Of a stretch of 64,000 bases of DNA, positions 25,637 through 34,558 are shown piece after piece. Source of the stretch: Nonomuraea coxensis DSM 45129 (lineage in GTDB: Bacteria; Actinomycetota; Actinomycetes; Streptosporangiales; Streptosporangiaceae). The stretch spans positions 1,488,001 to 1,552,000 of the forward strand of contig NZ_CP068985.1 of NCBI RefSeq assembly GCF_019397265.1, read 5' to 3'. The translations under genes and the position numbers were made by a program. The notes beneath the pieces are model-generated. The model did no database searches. It was not told where the DNA came from and worked only from the letters and a program-made list of their open reading frames with translations. Within the stretch, counting starts at the first letter, position 1, and every line of letters starts with the position of its first letter.

Positions 25637-27247
25637 GTGGAAGGGGCGTGGGTGCACCGGATCCTGTGGGTCGTGGCGGCGATGACGGCCGTCGCGGGGC
25701 TCGTCTGGGTGGTCGTCGGCGTGGTCGTGCCCGCCGTGTCGGAGGGGCCGGCGCGGGAGCCGGGGGAGTGCCAGCCGCGCGACACGCGGGTGACGGCCCC
25801 GTACGCGGTCACCGGCTACTGGGTCATCCCCCGGGCCGACCCGTGCGTCACCCGGCGCATGGTCGAGGCCGTCCACCAGATCGGCGGCGACACGCTGATC
25901 ACGTTCGGGCCCCGGTTCGACGCCGGGGAGCCCGGGCCCGGCTTCGCGGGCTGCGTCGTGGACGGCCGGCACTGCGCCGAGGCGCCGGGCAGGCGGGTGC
26001 GGCACGTGTACACGTACACGACGAGTGAGGAGTTCGGGCCGGGGCTGCTGCGCTGCCAGGGGCTGGACCGGCGGGTCGAGGCCGGCGAGCGGGTCTTCTA
26101 CCGGGTGTCGCTGGCCGCGTCGTGCGACGACCCCGTCCACGACCTGGTGCTGATTTCCACGGACGGCGACGGGCTCGGCAACCTGATGAGCGAGGCGGCG
26201 GCGTACGGGATGAAGGTCTTCCCCGGGCTGCCCGCGGCGTCGCAGGAGCCCGGCAAGACCTGGGAGCCCGACCACGACCACACGGCGGCGCTGACCGCGT
26301 TCACGGGGCGGGTGCTGGCCGACTACCGGGCGCGGTTCGGGGGGTCGGCGGCGTTCGCGGGGGTCTACCAGTCGTTCGAGCTGGCCATGCGCGACCGCGC
26401 GCCGGGCGACCCGATCATCGAGCTGTACGCCGCCCAGCACGCGACCGTCGCCGCCACGCTGCCCGGCCGGACGATCCTGGTCAGCCCGTACATCGACGCG
26501 CGGCGGGGCCGCGGCTTCCCGCCCGAGCAGGCCGGGGACGGGCTCGCCGACCTGGCCCGCACCCGCGCCGGCGCGCCGATGGCCGTCGCGGTGCAGGACG
26601 GGCGGGGCACCGGCAAGGTCCCCGTGCACGGCCCGCACGAGCGGGACGCCAAGGTCGAGCCGCGCCTGGTGCCCGTGGTCGGCGACGTCAGCAACGCGCA
26701 GGCGTACTACGGGGCCACCCGCGACTACATCGCGGCGGCGGCCCGGCGGGTGCCGCCCGGCGTGGAGCTGTGGGTGAACATCGAAGGCTTCGAGCCCTCG
26801 CCCGTGGACGGCGAGTGCGGGCGCGTCGATCCGCTGCCGCTGCGCGGGCGGACCACGAAGAGCCGTCTCGACCGGCAGGTCATGGCCGCGGGAACGCACG
26901 CCCAGAAGATCATCTCGTACGGGTGGGACCCCTTCTTCACCTGCCAGGCCCGCTACGACACGCCCTCGCTGGCCGACGACATCGCGAGCGGCTGGCAGGA
27001 GCCCATCGTGGTCAGCGCCGTGCGCAAGGACATGAACGGGCAGGCCGGCATCCTCGTCGAGGGCCACAACCTGCGGGGCGGCACCCTCCGCTTCGAGCCG
27101 GAGGGCGTGACGGTCGGGCAGGGCTGGTACGGGCGGGGGCGGCTGGAGTCGGCCTGGGTGCCGTACACGCCCTCGGCCCCATGGACCGCGATCACGGTGA
27201 CGAACGGGGCGGGCGAGAGCAGCACCACTCCCTACGTCATGCCTTGA
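25637..27247 (+). CDS. Membrane-anchored DUF4434-like TIM-barrel protein
   Basis: This 536-residue protein starts at a GTG and has an N-terminal signal anchor (ILWVVAAMTAVAGLVWVVVG). The exported part begins AVTGYWVIPRADPC and continues with GGDTLITFGPRF, VFPGLPAASQ and AGVYQSFELAM, the kind of strand-loop pattern found in glycosidase-like barrels annotated as DUF4434. The assignment is from memory and tentative. The C-terminal 90 residues look like a beta-sandwich. It converges on the arginase gene with an 11-base overlap. Confidence 0.6.
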   Translation: MEGAWVHRILWVVAAMTAVAGLVWVVVGVVVPAVSEGPAREPGECQPRDTRVTAPYAVTGYWVIPRADPCVTRRMVEAVHQIGGDTLITFGPRFDAGEPGPGFAGCVVDGRHCAEAPGRRVRHVYTYTTSEEFGPGLLRCQGLDRRVEAGERVFYRVSLAASCDDPVHDLVLISTDGDGLGNLMSEAAAYGMKVFPGLPAASQEPGKTWEPDHDHTAALTAFTGRVLADYRARFGGSAAFAGVYQSFELAMRDRAPGDPIIELYAAQHATVAATLPGRTILVSPYIDARRGRGFPPEQAGDGLADLARTRAGAPMAVAVQDGRGTGKVPVHGPHERDAKVEPRLVPVVGDVSNAQAYYGATRDYIAAAARRVPPGVELWVNIEGFEPSPVDGECGRVDPLPLRGRTTKSRLDRQVMAAGTHAQKIISYGWDPFFTCQARYDTPSLADDIASGWQEPIVVSAVRKDMNGQAGILVEGHNLRGGTLRFEPEGVTVGQGWYGRGRLESAWVPYTPSAPWTAITVTNGAGESSTTPYVMP

Positions 27248-28127
27248 GGGCGCCGACCAGGATGTCCGCGAGCACCGCGGCCTGGCTGCCGTCCTCGTCC
27301 AGGTCGGGGTCCAGGATGGTGACCTCCAGCCCGGCCGCGCCGGGCAGCGCCAGCAGGCCGCGCAGGAGACCGGTGAGCTGGGCCGCGTCGAGGCCGCCCG
27401 GGGTGGGGGAGTCGACGGCGGGCAGGACCGACGGGTCGAGGACGTCGGCGTCCACGTGGATCCAGAAGCCGTCCAGCTCGTCCCGGACCAGGACCTTCTC
27501 GGCCTGGCCGAGGTCGATGTCGCTGCCGGGGGCGTAGGCGATGCCGCTGCCGTCCAGCTCCGGCAGGTCCTCGTCGTCGCGGACGCCGAGCAGGATCACG
27601 TCCTCGTCCCTGACGTAGGGGCGCAGGCCGTCGAGGTCGGTCAGGTAGTCGTCGCCGCGGCCGGTCACCAGGGCCACGTCCTCGCCCGCCGCCGAGCCGA
27701 CGTGGGGGGAGTTGCCCAGGTGGCGGAAGTCGGAGTGCGCGTCCAGGTACGCGAGCCCGTACCGGCCGGCCCGCCGCAGCGCCAGGGCGGGGCCGAGCAG
27801 GATCGAGCAGTCGCCGCCGAGCAGCACCGGGAACCCGCCGTCCGCCCGGATCGCGGCGACCCGGTCGGCCAGTCTCCGGGTGTAGGCGGCGATGGCGGGG
27901 CCGTTGCGGACGCCGTCGCCGGGCTGCCAGGTGGCGACGTACCGGGGCGGGACGAGCGCGCCCGCGTCGGCGGCCCCGAGCCGCGCCACGAGGCCCGCGT
28001 CGCGCAGCGCCCAGGGGGCCTTGTAGCAGCCGGGGACGACGCCGGGCGCGGGCGGGCGCAGGCCGAGGTTGGACGGCGCGTCGAGCACGGTCAGCCGGCG
28101 GGCGACGTCAGGGGTTATAATGCTCAT
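27237..28127 (-). CDS. Arginase/agmatinase family ureohydrolase
   Basis: This 296-residue cytoplasmic Mn-dependent hydrolase carries all three metal-binding signatures: GGDCSILLG (family GGDHS), DAHSDFR and HVDADVLDPS. The His in the first motif is replaced by Cys, as in some subfamilies acting on other guanidino compounds, so arginine as substrate is not certain. It is divergent from a CGNR regulator 29 bases away, which may control it. Confidence 0.85.
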   Translation of the reverse strand: MSIITPDVARRLTVLDAPSNLGLRPPAPGVVPGCYKAPWALRDAGLVARLGAADAGALVPPRYVATWQPGDGVRNGPAIAAYTRRLADRVAAIRADGGFPVLLGGDCSILLGPALALRRAGRYGLAYLDAHSDFRHLGNSPHVGSAAGEDVALVTGRGDDYLTDLDGLRPYVRDEDVILLGVRDDEDLPELDGSGIAYAPGSDIDLGQAEKVLVRDELDGFWIHVDADVLDPSVLPAVDSPTPGGLDAAQLTGLLRGLLALPGAAGLEVTILDPDLDEDGSQAAVLADILVGALKA

Positions 28128-28156
28128 ACTCGTGACGTTAGCAAGGGGGAGGGCGG

Positions 28157-28699
28157 ATGCGCCAGTTCGCGGAGACCGGGGTCGTGGCCCTCGACCTGGC
28201 CAACACCTGGGACGCCTGGCTCGACGACCCCGAACGCCTCCCGGACGTGGCGGCGCTGGCCCGCTTCTGCCATGAGCTGGGCGAACCGGCGATGCTGACA
28301 GCCGCCGACCTCGACGCCGTACGGCGGGTGCGGACGCGGCTGCGCGACGTGCTGGCCCACGACACCCCGGAACTCCGCACCCGCGCCCTCGCCCGCTGGT
28401 CGGCCGAGCTCCCGATCACTGCGACCGTCGAGGACCACGACGGCACCCCGCGCCTACACCTGATCGCCGATCCTGAGCGCGGCCGGGCGCCGCTGGCGGC
28501 CCGCCTCGCCGTACGGGCCGTCGCCGACCTCCTCGACCTGGCCGCCTCCGGCGACTGGGACCGCCTCCGCCTCTGTGCCGCCCGCCCCTGCCAGGACGCC
28601 TTCGTGGACCGCAGCCGCCCGGGCCGCCGCCAGTTCTGCTCCACCCGCTGCGCCAACCGCGCCCACGCCGCCGCCTCCCGCGCCCGCCACCGCGCCTGA
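28157..28699 (+). CDS. ABATE/CGNR zinc-finger transcriptional regulator
   Basis: This 180-residue protein has an N-terminal ABATE-type domain (VVALDLANTWDAWLDDPE) and a C-terminal CGNR zinc finger with the four-Cys arrangement LCAARPCQDAFVD and RRQFCSTRCANRAHA. Such proteins are DNA-binding regulators in actinobacteria. It is divergent from the arginase-family gene, its likely target. The signature motif reads CANR, a common variant. Confidence 0.88.
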   Translation: MRQFAETGVVALDLANTWDAWLDDPERLPDVAALARFCHELGEPAMLTAADLDAVRRVRTRLRDVLAHDTPELRTRALARWSAELPITATVEDHDGTPRLHLIADPERGRAPLAARLAVRAVADLLDLAASGDWDRLRLCAARPCQDAFVDRSRPGRRQFCSTRCANRAHAAASRARHRA

Positions 28700-28723
28700 C
28701 CTGCTTCCGCTACGCTGCGCAAC

Positions 28724-29020
28724 ATGATGACGACGGTCGGGAGGTGGCTCGCCGAGGAGCTTCCCTGGCTCACCTGGCTCCCCGACGCCGAACGCCACGA
28801 GTGCGTACGCGAACTCCTCGCCCACCTGATGGCGGGCGCCGACACCGGCGAACTGCTGCCGTTCGCCAGAGCCCTGACCTCGTGGCGCTCCACCGCCGTC
28901 ATCTGGAGCGACCCGCAACTCGCCCGCGACCTCCACGGCCCCTTCCCGGGCGACGGCCCCGACGTCCCCCGCCCGCCGGCCCAGGTGGGTCAGGGGGTGA
29001 AGAGGGTGCGGCCCCAGTAG
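28724..29020 (+). CDS. Small hypothetical protein, 98 aa
   Basis: I do not recognise a family. The N-terminal 65 residues (RWLAEELPWLTWLPDAERHE, then ELLPFARALTSWRSTA) look like a helical actinobacterial domain; the rest is Pro-rich and overlaps the 3' end of efeB on the other strand by 31 bases. Confidence 0.5.
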   Translation: MMTTVGRWLAEELPWLTWLPDAERHECVRELLAHLMAGADTGELLPFARALTSWRSTAVIWSDPQLARDLHGPFPGDGPDVPRPPAQVGQGVKRVRPQ

Positions 29021-30264
29021 TCGGAGGCGTCGCGGACGCCGGGTGGGCAGGCGAACAGGCCGCTGGAGACGTGCTGGATGTACTCGTTCAGCGGGTCCTC
29101 GCGGGCCAGCCGCATCTGCACCGGCACGAACTGCTTGCGCGGGTCCCGCTGGTAGGCGATGAAGAACAGCCCGGCGTCGAGCCGGCCGAGCCCGTCGGAG
29201 CCGTCCACGTAGTTGTAGCCGCGCCGCAGCAGGTGCGCGTTGCCGTGCGAGCTGGGGTGGGCCAGCCGGACGTGGGCGTCCGGCGCGATGTACGGCTGCC
29301 CGTCCGGCCCCCGGGCGGCGAAGTCCAGCGGGTCGAACTCGCGTTTCGCGCCGAGCGGCGCGCCCTCGCCCTTGTCCCGCCCGAAGATCTGCTCCTGCTC
29401 GGTGAGCGACGTGCGGTCCCAGGTCTCGATCGTCATGCGGATCTTCCTGGTGACGAGGTAGGTGCCGCCCGCCATCCAGGCGGCGCCGTCCCCGGCGGAC
29501 GCCCAGAGCTGTTCGCGCAGCAGGCCGGCGTCCTCCAGCTTGAGGTTGTTGGTGCCGTCCTTGAAGCCCATGAGGTTGCGCGGGGTCGCCTGGGCGCGGG
29601 ACGTGGACGACGTACGCCCGAAGCCGAGCTGCGACCAGCGCACCGACACCCGGCCGAAGCCGATCCTGGCCAGGTTGCGGATGGCGTGCACGGCGACCTG
29701 GGGGTCGTGCGCGCACGCCTGCACGCAGAGGTCGCCGCCGGAGATCTCCGGCACGAGCCGCTCGCCGGGGAACTTGGGCAGGTCGGCGAGGGCGGCGGGC
29801 CGCCGGGCCGCCAGCCCGAACCGCTCGTCGAACAGCGACGGCCCGAACCCGACGGTCAGCGTCAGCCCGGAGGCGGGCAGTCCCAGCGCCTCGCCGGTGT
29901 CGTCGGGCGCGGCGGCCGGGTCGCCGCCCACCGCGCCGAACGATCCGGCCTCCTTGCCCTGCGTGAGCCGGGCCGCGGCGGCGGTCCACTCCTGGAGAAG
30001 GTCGATCAGCTCGGCGCGGTCGCCGGTGGTGACGTCGAAGGCGACGAAGTGCAGGCGGTCCTGGGCGGGGGTGACGATGCCCGCCTGGTGCTCGCCGTAG
30101 AAGGGGTACGGGTCGGAGGTGGCGGCGGCGTGCGCGACGGGCGGCTCGTCGAGCAAGGCCCGCGCGCCCACGGCGCCGGCCCCGGCCACCGCGGCGCCGG
30201 CCGCGCCGAGCCCGAACAGGCTCCTCCGGCTCATCCGCCGTCCGTTCCCGGTGGGCTCGGACAT
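28990..30264 (-). CDS. efeB: EfeB, Tat-exported dye-decolourising (Dyp) haem peroxidase
   Basis: This 424-residue periplasm-side peroxidase is the third component of the EfeUOB ferrous iron uptake system. A Tat signal is present (SRRSLFGLGAAG). The catalytic GFKDGTNN motif, with the distal Asp, and the proximal haem His in HVRLAHPSS are visible. It is last in the operon, 12 bases after efeO, which supports its assignment to iron uptake rather than to general dye oxidation. Confidence 0.95.
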   Translation of the reverse strand: MSEPTGNGRRMSRRSLFGLGAAGAAVAGAGAVGARALLDEPPVAHAAATSDPYPFYGEHQAGIVTPAQDRLHFVAFDVTTGDRAELIDLLQEWTAAAARLTQGKEAGSFGAVGGDPAAAPDDTGEALGLPASGLTLTVGFGPSLFDERFGLAARRPAALADLPKFPGERLVPEISGGDLCVQACAHDPQVAVHAIRNLARIGFGRVSVRWSQLGFGRTSSTSRAQATPRNLMGFKDGTNNLKLEDAGLLREQLWASAGDGAAWMAGGTYLVTRKIRMTIETWDRTSLTEQEQIFGRDKGEGAPLGAKREFDPLDFAARGPDGQPYIAPDAHVRLAHPSSHGNAHLLRRGYNYVDGSDGLGRLDAGLFFIAYQRDPRKQFVPVQMRLAREDPLNEYIQHVSSGLFACPPGVRDASDYWGRTLFTP

Positions 30265-30276
30265 GGGGTCCTCCCG

Positions 30277-31413
30277 CTACTTGGCCACCACAGGGGCGAT
30301 CTTGCTGATCGGTTCGCCGAGCGCGTTGATCGCGTCGGACAGGGTCTTGAGCTGCGCCTTGGACAGCTCGTTGTGAAGCTGCCAGCCGTCGCCCTTCCGG
30401 TGCTCCTCCAGCGCCGCCTCGGCCGCCGCGAACTTCTCGTCCAGCGTCTTGACCAGGTCGGGGGCCCGTTCCTCCAGCACCGGCCGCAGCGACTGCACGG
30501 CGGCCTTCGAGCCTTCGAGGTTGGCCGCGAAGTCCCAGAGGTCGGTGTGCGACCAGATGTCCTCCTCGCCGGTGATCTTGCCGGTGGCGACCTCGTCGAG
30601 CAGCTCCTTGGCGCCGTTCGCCAGGTTGAGCGGGGTGAGCTCGGCGGCGTTGGCCTTGGCGACGATGGTCTTGATGTCGGCGATGAGCTTGTCGGCGATG
30701 GGGCCGTCCTCGCTGACGTCCTTGTGGATCCACAGGTCCTTCTCGATCCGGTGGAAACCGGTCCACTTCTCGCCCTCGGCGAGGTCGGCCTCGCGGGCGT
30801 CGATGGCCGGGTCGAGGTCGCCGAAGATCTCGGCCACCGGCTCGATGCGCTCCCAGTACGTCCGCGCCACCGGGAACAGCGCCTTCGCCTCGTCGATCTT
30901 CTCCGCCTTGACGGCGTCCACGAACTCCTGCGTCTTGACCAGCAGCGTGTCGCTCTGCGTCTTGACGTAGCGCTTGTAGCCGGTCACCGCGGCGGCGAGC
31001 TGGGCGTCGGCGGTGAGCGGCCGGTGCTCGCCGGTGACCTTGAGCGGGTTGCGGATGCCCTTGCCGACCATGCCGGGCTTGCAGGCGGTCTCGTACGTGC
31101 CGGCCGGCAGCTCGGCGATGAGCTCCCTGGTGAGGCCGGGCACGATGTTCTCGACCTCGGCCATGATGCGGTCGCCGGCGGCGAGCACGTAGAACTCGGT
31201 CACCTTGCTGCCGCCGTTGGTGATCGTGAACGTCGTGGTGCCCGCGGGCACCTCCGTGACCTGCACCTCGCACGCGGTGTCCGACGCGGCCACCGCGATC
31301 TTCCCCGGCCCGCCGGAGGCGGCCGGCGCGGCGGTGCCGCCGGTGGCGGAGCCGCAGGCGGTGAGGGCGGCCAGGGCGAGCAGGCCCGTGGACAGGCGGA
31401 GGACGGTAGGCAT
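30277..31413 (-). CDS. efeO: EfeO, iron-binding lipoprotein (cupredoxin + M75 imelysin domains)
   Basis: This 378-residue lipoprotein (signal ending LTAC, Cys20) captures iron outside the membrane for EfeU. Residues 40-125 form a cupredoxin-like domain (VPAGTTTFTITNGGSKVTEF). The C-terminal imelysin/M75 part contains the conserved HxxE in GFHRIEKDLW. It lies between efeU and efeB. Confidence 0.95.
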   Translation of the reverse strand: MPTVLRLSTGLLALAALTACGSATGGTAAPAASGGPGKIAVAASDTACEVQVTEVPAGTTTFTITNGGSKVTEFYVLAAGDRIMAEVENIVPGLTRELIAELPAGTYETACKPGMVGKGIRNPLKVTGEHRPLTADAQLAAAVTGYKRYVKTQSDTLLVKTQEFVDAVKAEKIDEAKALFPVARTYWERIEPVAEIFGDLDPAIDAREADLAEGEKWTGFHRIEKDLWIHKDVSEDGPIADKLIADIKTIVAKANAAELTPLNLANGAKELLDEVATGKITGEEDIWSHTDLWDFAANLEGSKAAVQSLRPVLEERAPDLVKTLDEKFAAAEAALEEHRKGDGWQLHNELSKAQLKTLSDAINALGEPISKIAPVVAK

Positions 31414-31424
31414 GGTGCTCCTGT

Positions 31425-32258
31425 TCAGGCCGCGGTGGGCGCGGCGGGCACGGACGTCCGGCTCGGGCGGAGGAAGAGGACGAGGGCGGGCAGCAGGTAC
31501 GCGGCCCAGGCGACGACCTCGGCGACGCTGGGCTGCGGGGTGATGTTGAACATCCCGGACAGCAGCGTGCCGTACCAGGAGTCGGCGGGGAGCGCGGCGC
31601 CGAGGTCGAAGGCCGGCGTGGTGAGGCCGGGCAGCACGCCCGCCTCCTGGAGGTCGTGCACGCCGTACTTGAGTATCCCCGCGGCGACCAGGATGAGCAG
31701 CAGCCCGGTCCAGGTGAAGAACCTGGTGAGGTTGATCCTGACGGCGCTCAGGTAGAGCCCCCAGCCGATGGCGACGGAGGTGAGCACGCCCAGCGTGATG
31801 CCGATCAGCGGCGTGGCGGTCGTCTCGGCGCCCTGCGCGGAGGCGAAGAACAGCAGGGCGGTCTCCAGCCCTTCCCTGGCGACGGCGAGGAAGGCCATGA
31901 CGGCCACGGCGAGCCGGCCCAGCTCCAGCGCGTCGCTCAGCTTGCCGCGCAGCTCGCCGGAGAGCGTGCGGGCCGCCCGCCGCATCCAGAAGATCATCCA
32001 GGTGACGAAGCCGACGGCCAGCAGCGAGGCGATCGCCTCGAACAGCTCCTGCCCGGTGTACGCCAGGTGGGCCGCCGTGAAGGTCAGCAGCGCGCCGAAG
32101 GCCGCCGACAGGGCGACGGCCGTGCCCACGCCGGCCCAGACCTGGGGGAGCCGGTCCTTGCGGTCGCTCTTGACGAGGAATGCGACGAGGACCGAGACGA
32201 CGAGCGTCGCCTCCAGGCCCTCGCGCAGTCCGATGAGATAGCTGGCGAACACGGACAC
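31425..32258 (-). CDS. efeU: EfeU, high-affinity Fe(II)/Fe(III) permease (FTR1 type)
   Basis: This 277-residue membrane protein has seven hydrophobic segments and the two REGLE iron-transport motifs (LREGLEATL near residue 11 and AREGLETALL near residue 126). It is first in the efeUOB operon; an IdeR/DtxR-type box lies 13 bases upstream of its ATG, so iron-loaded repressor should block transcription. Confidence 0.95.
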   Translation of the reverse strand: MSVFASYLIGLREGLEATLVVSVLVAFLVKSDRKDRLPQVWAGVGTAVALSAAFGALLTFTAAHLAYTGQELFEAIASLLAVGFVTWMIFWMRRAARTLSGELRGKLSDALELGRLAVAVMAFLAVAREGLETALLFFASAQGAETTATPLIGITLGVLTSVAIGWGLYLSAVRINLTRFFTWTGLLLILVAAGILKYGVHDLQEAGVLPGLTTPAFDLGAALPADSWYGTLLSGMFNITPQPSVAEVVAWAAYLLPALVLFLRPSRTSVPAAPTAA

Positions 32259-32271
32259 TCCCCGCAGGCTC

Positions 32272-32290
32272 TTAGGTAAGGCTCCCCTAA
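32272..32290 (-). promoter_or_regulatory. IdeR/DtxR-type iron box upstream of efeU
   Basis: The 19-mer ttaggtaaggctcccctaa closely matches the actinobacterial iron-regulator consensus (TTAGGTTAGGCTAACCTAA), with conserved half-sites TTAGG and CCTAA. It lies just ahead of efeU. Confidence 0.85.
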
Positions 32291-32339
32291 ATTAGAGCTC
32301 CCGCGGCGTCCTGTCCATGCATGCCCGGTGTGTTCGTCG

Positions 32340-33719
32340 TCACCCCGCGAGGTTACTCGCGAGGAGTTCGAGCAGCGGTTCGCGGCGCACGCACCGCTCC
32401 AGCAGGAACGAGTCCGCGAGCGCGGTCAGCTCGTCGTCGCCGAGCCCCCTGAACAGCTCGGCGTACTCGGGGAGCAGCGCCTGCGCGAACAGGATGTGCC
32501 TGACGAGGTCGTCGCTCTGGTAGCGGGCGCCCCACGGGTAGGGGTCCCAGCCGGGGAACTCGGTCTCGACCAGCTCGTGCAGCGGCCCGAGCACGTCCGC
32601 GGCCTCCTCCATCGTCGACCCCCAGCGGTCCGCCCCGAGCCGCCGCTTCTTGGCGAGGAAACCCCCGAACCTCTCCATGTAAGGCCCCGCCGCGTGCACC
32701 AGCCCCTGCAGCCCCACGTCCTTGTACGTCCACAGCGACCAGCCCACCTCCTGCTCGTCGTAGATCGCGAGCTGGTCGCGCAGGATCTGGTACCGCTGCG
32801 CGTCCTTCTCCGGGTCCCCGGTGTAGACCGGCCCGAACTCGCCCACCCACAACGGCGTCCCGGTCTCGCGCTGGAAGCGGGAGCGCTTGGCGAACGTCCG
32901 CTCCAGCTCGTCCCGGTCGCACCACTCCCCCCGCGTGTGCCCGGGGTACGGCCCGCCGTGCGCGAAGCCGGCGAGGGCGTAGTCGTGCATGACGAACACC
33001 GTGTTCTCGTACACCTCGCGGAAGATCGAGAAGTCGGTGGCGTAGGTGTTGCCGTCCAGGAACAGGACGTGGTGCGGGTCGGCCGCCCGCACCGCCTTCA
33101 CCAGCCGGTCGTAGAAGGGGCCGACCACCCGGCCGGTGACGTCGGCGGGCTCGTTCGCCGGGTTGTAGCCGGCCACCCAGGGGTTGTCGCGGTAGTGGTC
33201 GGCCAGGACCTCCCACAGGTGCACCACCCGGTCCTGGAAGTGGCGGTGCTGCCAGAACGCCGCCACGTGGGTGGGGTTGTCGGAGTGCCAGTGCTGGTTC
33301 TGCGAACCGGGCAGGGCGTGCAGGTCGATGACGCTGTAGATGCCGTGCGCGCCGAGCAGGCCGATCACCCGGTCGAGGTGGCGGAACCCGCGCGGGTCGA
33401 TCTCGAAGGGCCGCTCGTCGGACTCCCAGTGGCGGTAGTTCACCGGGATGCGCACGCAGTTCATGCCGAGACCGGCCAGCAGCTCGGCGTCCCGCTCGGT
33501 GAAGAACGACGTCAGCAGGCGGTCGAAGAACAGCTCCGCCCGCTCCTCGCCGAGCACCCCGCGCACCGCGGCGCGCATCGAGCTCTCGTTGGCGGGATAG
33601 CCGGTGACGAAGTTCTCCATGTTCATCCAGCCCCCGAGACCCACCCCGCGGAGCCGTACCGGCGTGTCGTCTTCCGTGACGAGGCGGTTTCCGGACACAT
33701 GCAGCATGTCAGAGGTCAT
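32340..33719 (-). CDS. Glycoside hydrolase family 5 type enzyme
   Basis: This 459-residue protein lacks a signal peptide, so it likely cleaves imported oligosaccharides in the cytoplasm. GH5 landmarks are in order: LRGVGLGGWMNME, GMNCVRIPVNYRHWE, DLHALPGSQNQ, the acid/base Glu190 in NPANEP and the nucleophile Glu294 in VGEFGP, followed by WSLWTYKD. The ATG overlaps the permease stop as ATGA, making it the last gene of the LacI-controlled ABC operon. A beta-glucoside or beta-mannoside is plausible; the exact bond is not readable. Confidence 0.88.
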   Translation of the reverse strand: MTSDMLHVSGNRLVTEDDTPVRLRGVGLGGWMNMENFVTGYPANESSMRAAVRGVLGEERAELFFDRLLTSFFTERDAELLAGLGMNCVRIPVNYRHWESDERPFEIDPRGFRHLDRVIGLLGAHGIYSVIDLHALPGSQNQHWHSDNPTHVAAFWQHRHFQDRVVHLWEVLADHYRDNPWVAGYNPANEPADVTGRVVGPFYDRLVKAVRAADPHHVLFLDGNTYATDFSIFREVYENTVFVMHDYALAGFAHGGPYPGHTRGEWCDRDELERTFAKRSRFQRETGTPLWVGEFGPVYTGDPEKDAQRYQILRDQLAIYDEQEVGWSLWTYKDVGLQGLVHAAGPYMERFGGFLAKKRRLGADRWGSTMEEAADVLGPLHELVETEFPGWDPYPWGARYQSDDLVRHILFAQALLPEYAELFRGLGDDELTALADSFLLERCVRREPLLELLASNLAG

Positions 33720-34558
33720 CCCTTCGTGGCGCCGGCGGTGAGCCCGCCGACCAGGTGGCGTTCCGCGACGGCGTAGAACCCGAGCGCCGGGATCATGGCC
33801 AGGACGAGGTAGGCGAGGATGCGGGCGGTGTCGGAGGCGTACTGGCCCTGGAACTGCTGGATGCCGAGCGGGAGGGTCCAGTTGGCCTCCTCGGTGAAGA
33901 CCACCAGCGGCAGCATGAAGTTGTTCCAGCTCCCGACGACGGCGAGCACCGAGACGGTGGCGATGGCGGGCTTCGCCATGGGCAGCAGGATCCGCCAGAA
34001 GAACCCGAACGGGCTGCACCCGTCGATGATCGCGGCCTCCTCGATCTCCCCGGGGATGCTCCGGAAGAAGCCGCGCAGGATGATGATCGTCAGCGGCAGG
34101 CCGAACGCCGCCTGCACGAGGATGACGCCGAGCGGGTCGCCGAGCAGGCCGAGCGCGCGCAGCAGCACGAAGATCGGCAGGATGGCCACCGCGAACGGGA
34201 ACATCAGCCCCGCCGTGAACAGCGTGAACAGCGCCTCCCTGCCCCGGAAGGCGAACCGGGCGAAGACGAACCCGGCCAGCGCCGCGACCCCGACCGTGAG
34301 CACGGTGGTGACGACCGCGATGAACGTGCTGTTCCAGAGCTGCAGCCAGAACGACTGCGAGGCCAGCACCTCGGTGTAGTTGCCGGTCTCCCAGGACGAG
34401 GGCAGCCCGAACGGGTTGGTGGACAGCTCGCTGTTGCGCTTGAACCCGCCGAGCGTCGCGTAGATCACCGGGATCAGGACGAACGCTCCGACGAGCCACG
34501 CGACGAGGTGCAGCGGCAGCGTGTTGCGCCGGGGCGTCTGCTTCTTGCCGCGCGTCAT
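33716..34558 (-). CDS. Carbohydrate ABC transporter permease (MalG type)
   Basis: This 280-residue inner-membrane permease has six hydrophobic segments and the EAA loop EEAAIIDGCSPFGFFWRILL. I chose the ATG at 34558, which overlaps the previous permease stop as ATGA; a much longer frame upstream is only a shadow of that gene. It forms a heterodimer with the product of 34555-35514. No ATPase gene is present here, so a shared MsiK-type ATPase encoded elsewhere is probable. Confidence 0.93.
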   Translation of the reverse strand: MTRGKKQTPRRNTLPLHLVAWLVGAFVLIPVIYATLGGFKRNSELSTNPFGLPSSWETGNYTEVLASQSFWLQLWNSTFIAVVTTVLTVGVAALAGFVFARFAFRGREALFTLFTAGLMFPFAVAILPIFVLLRALGLLGDPLGVILVQAAFGLPLTIIILRGFFRSIPGEIEEAAIIDGCSPFGFFWRILLPMAKPAIATVSVLAVVGSWNNFMLPLVVFTEEANWTLPLGIQQFQGQYASDTARILAYLVLAMIPALGFYAVAERHLVGGLTAGATKG

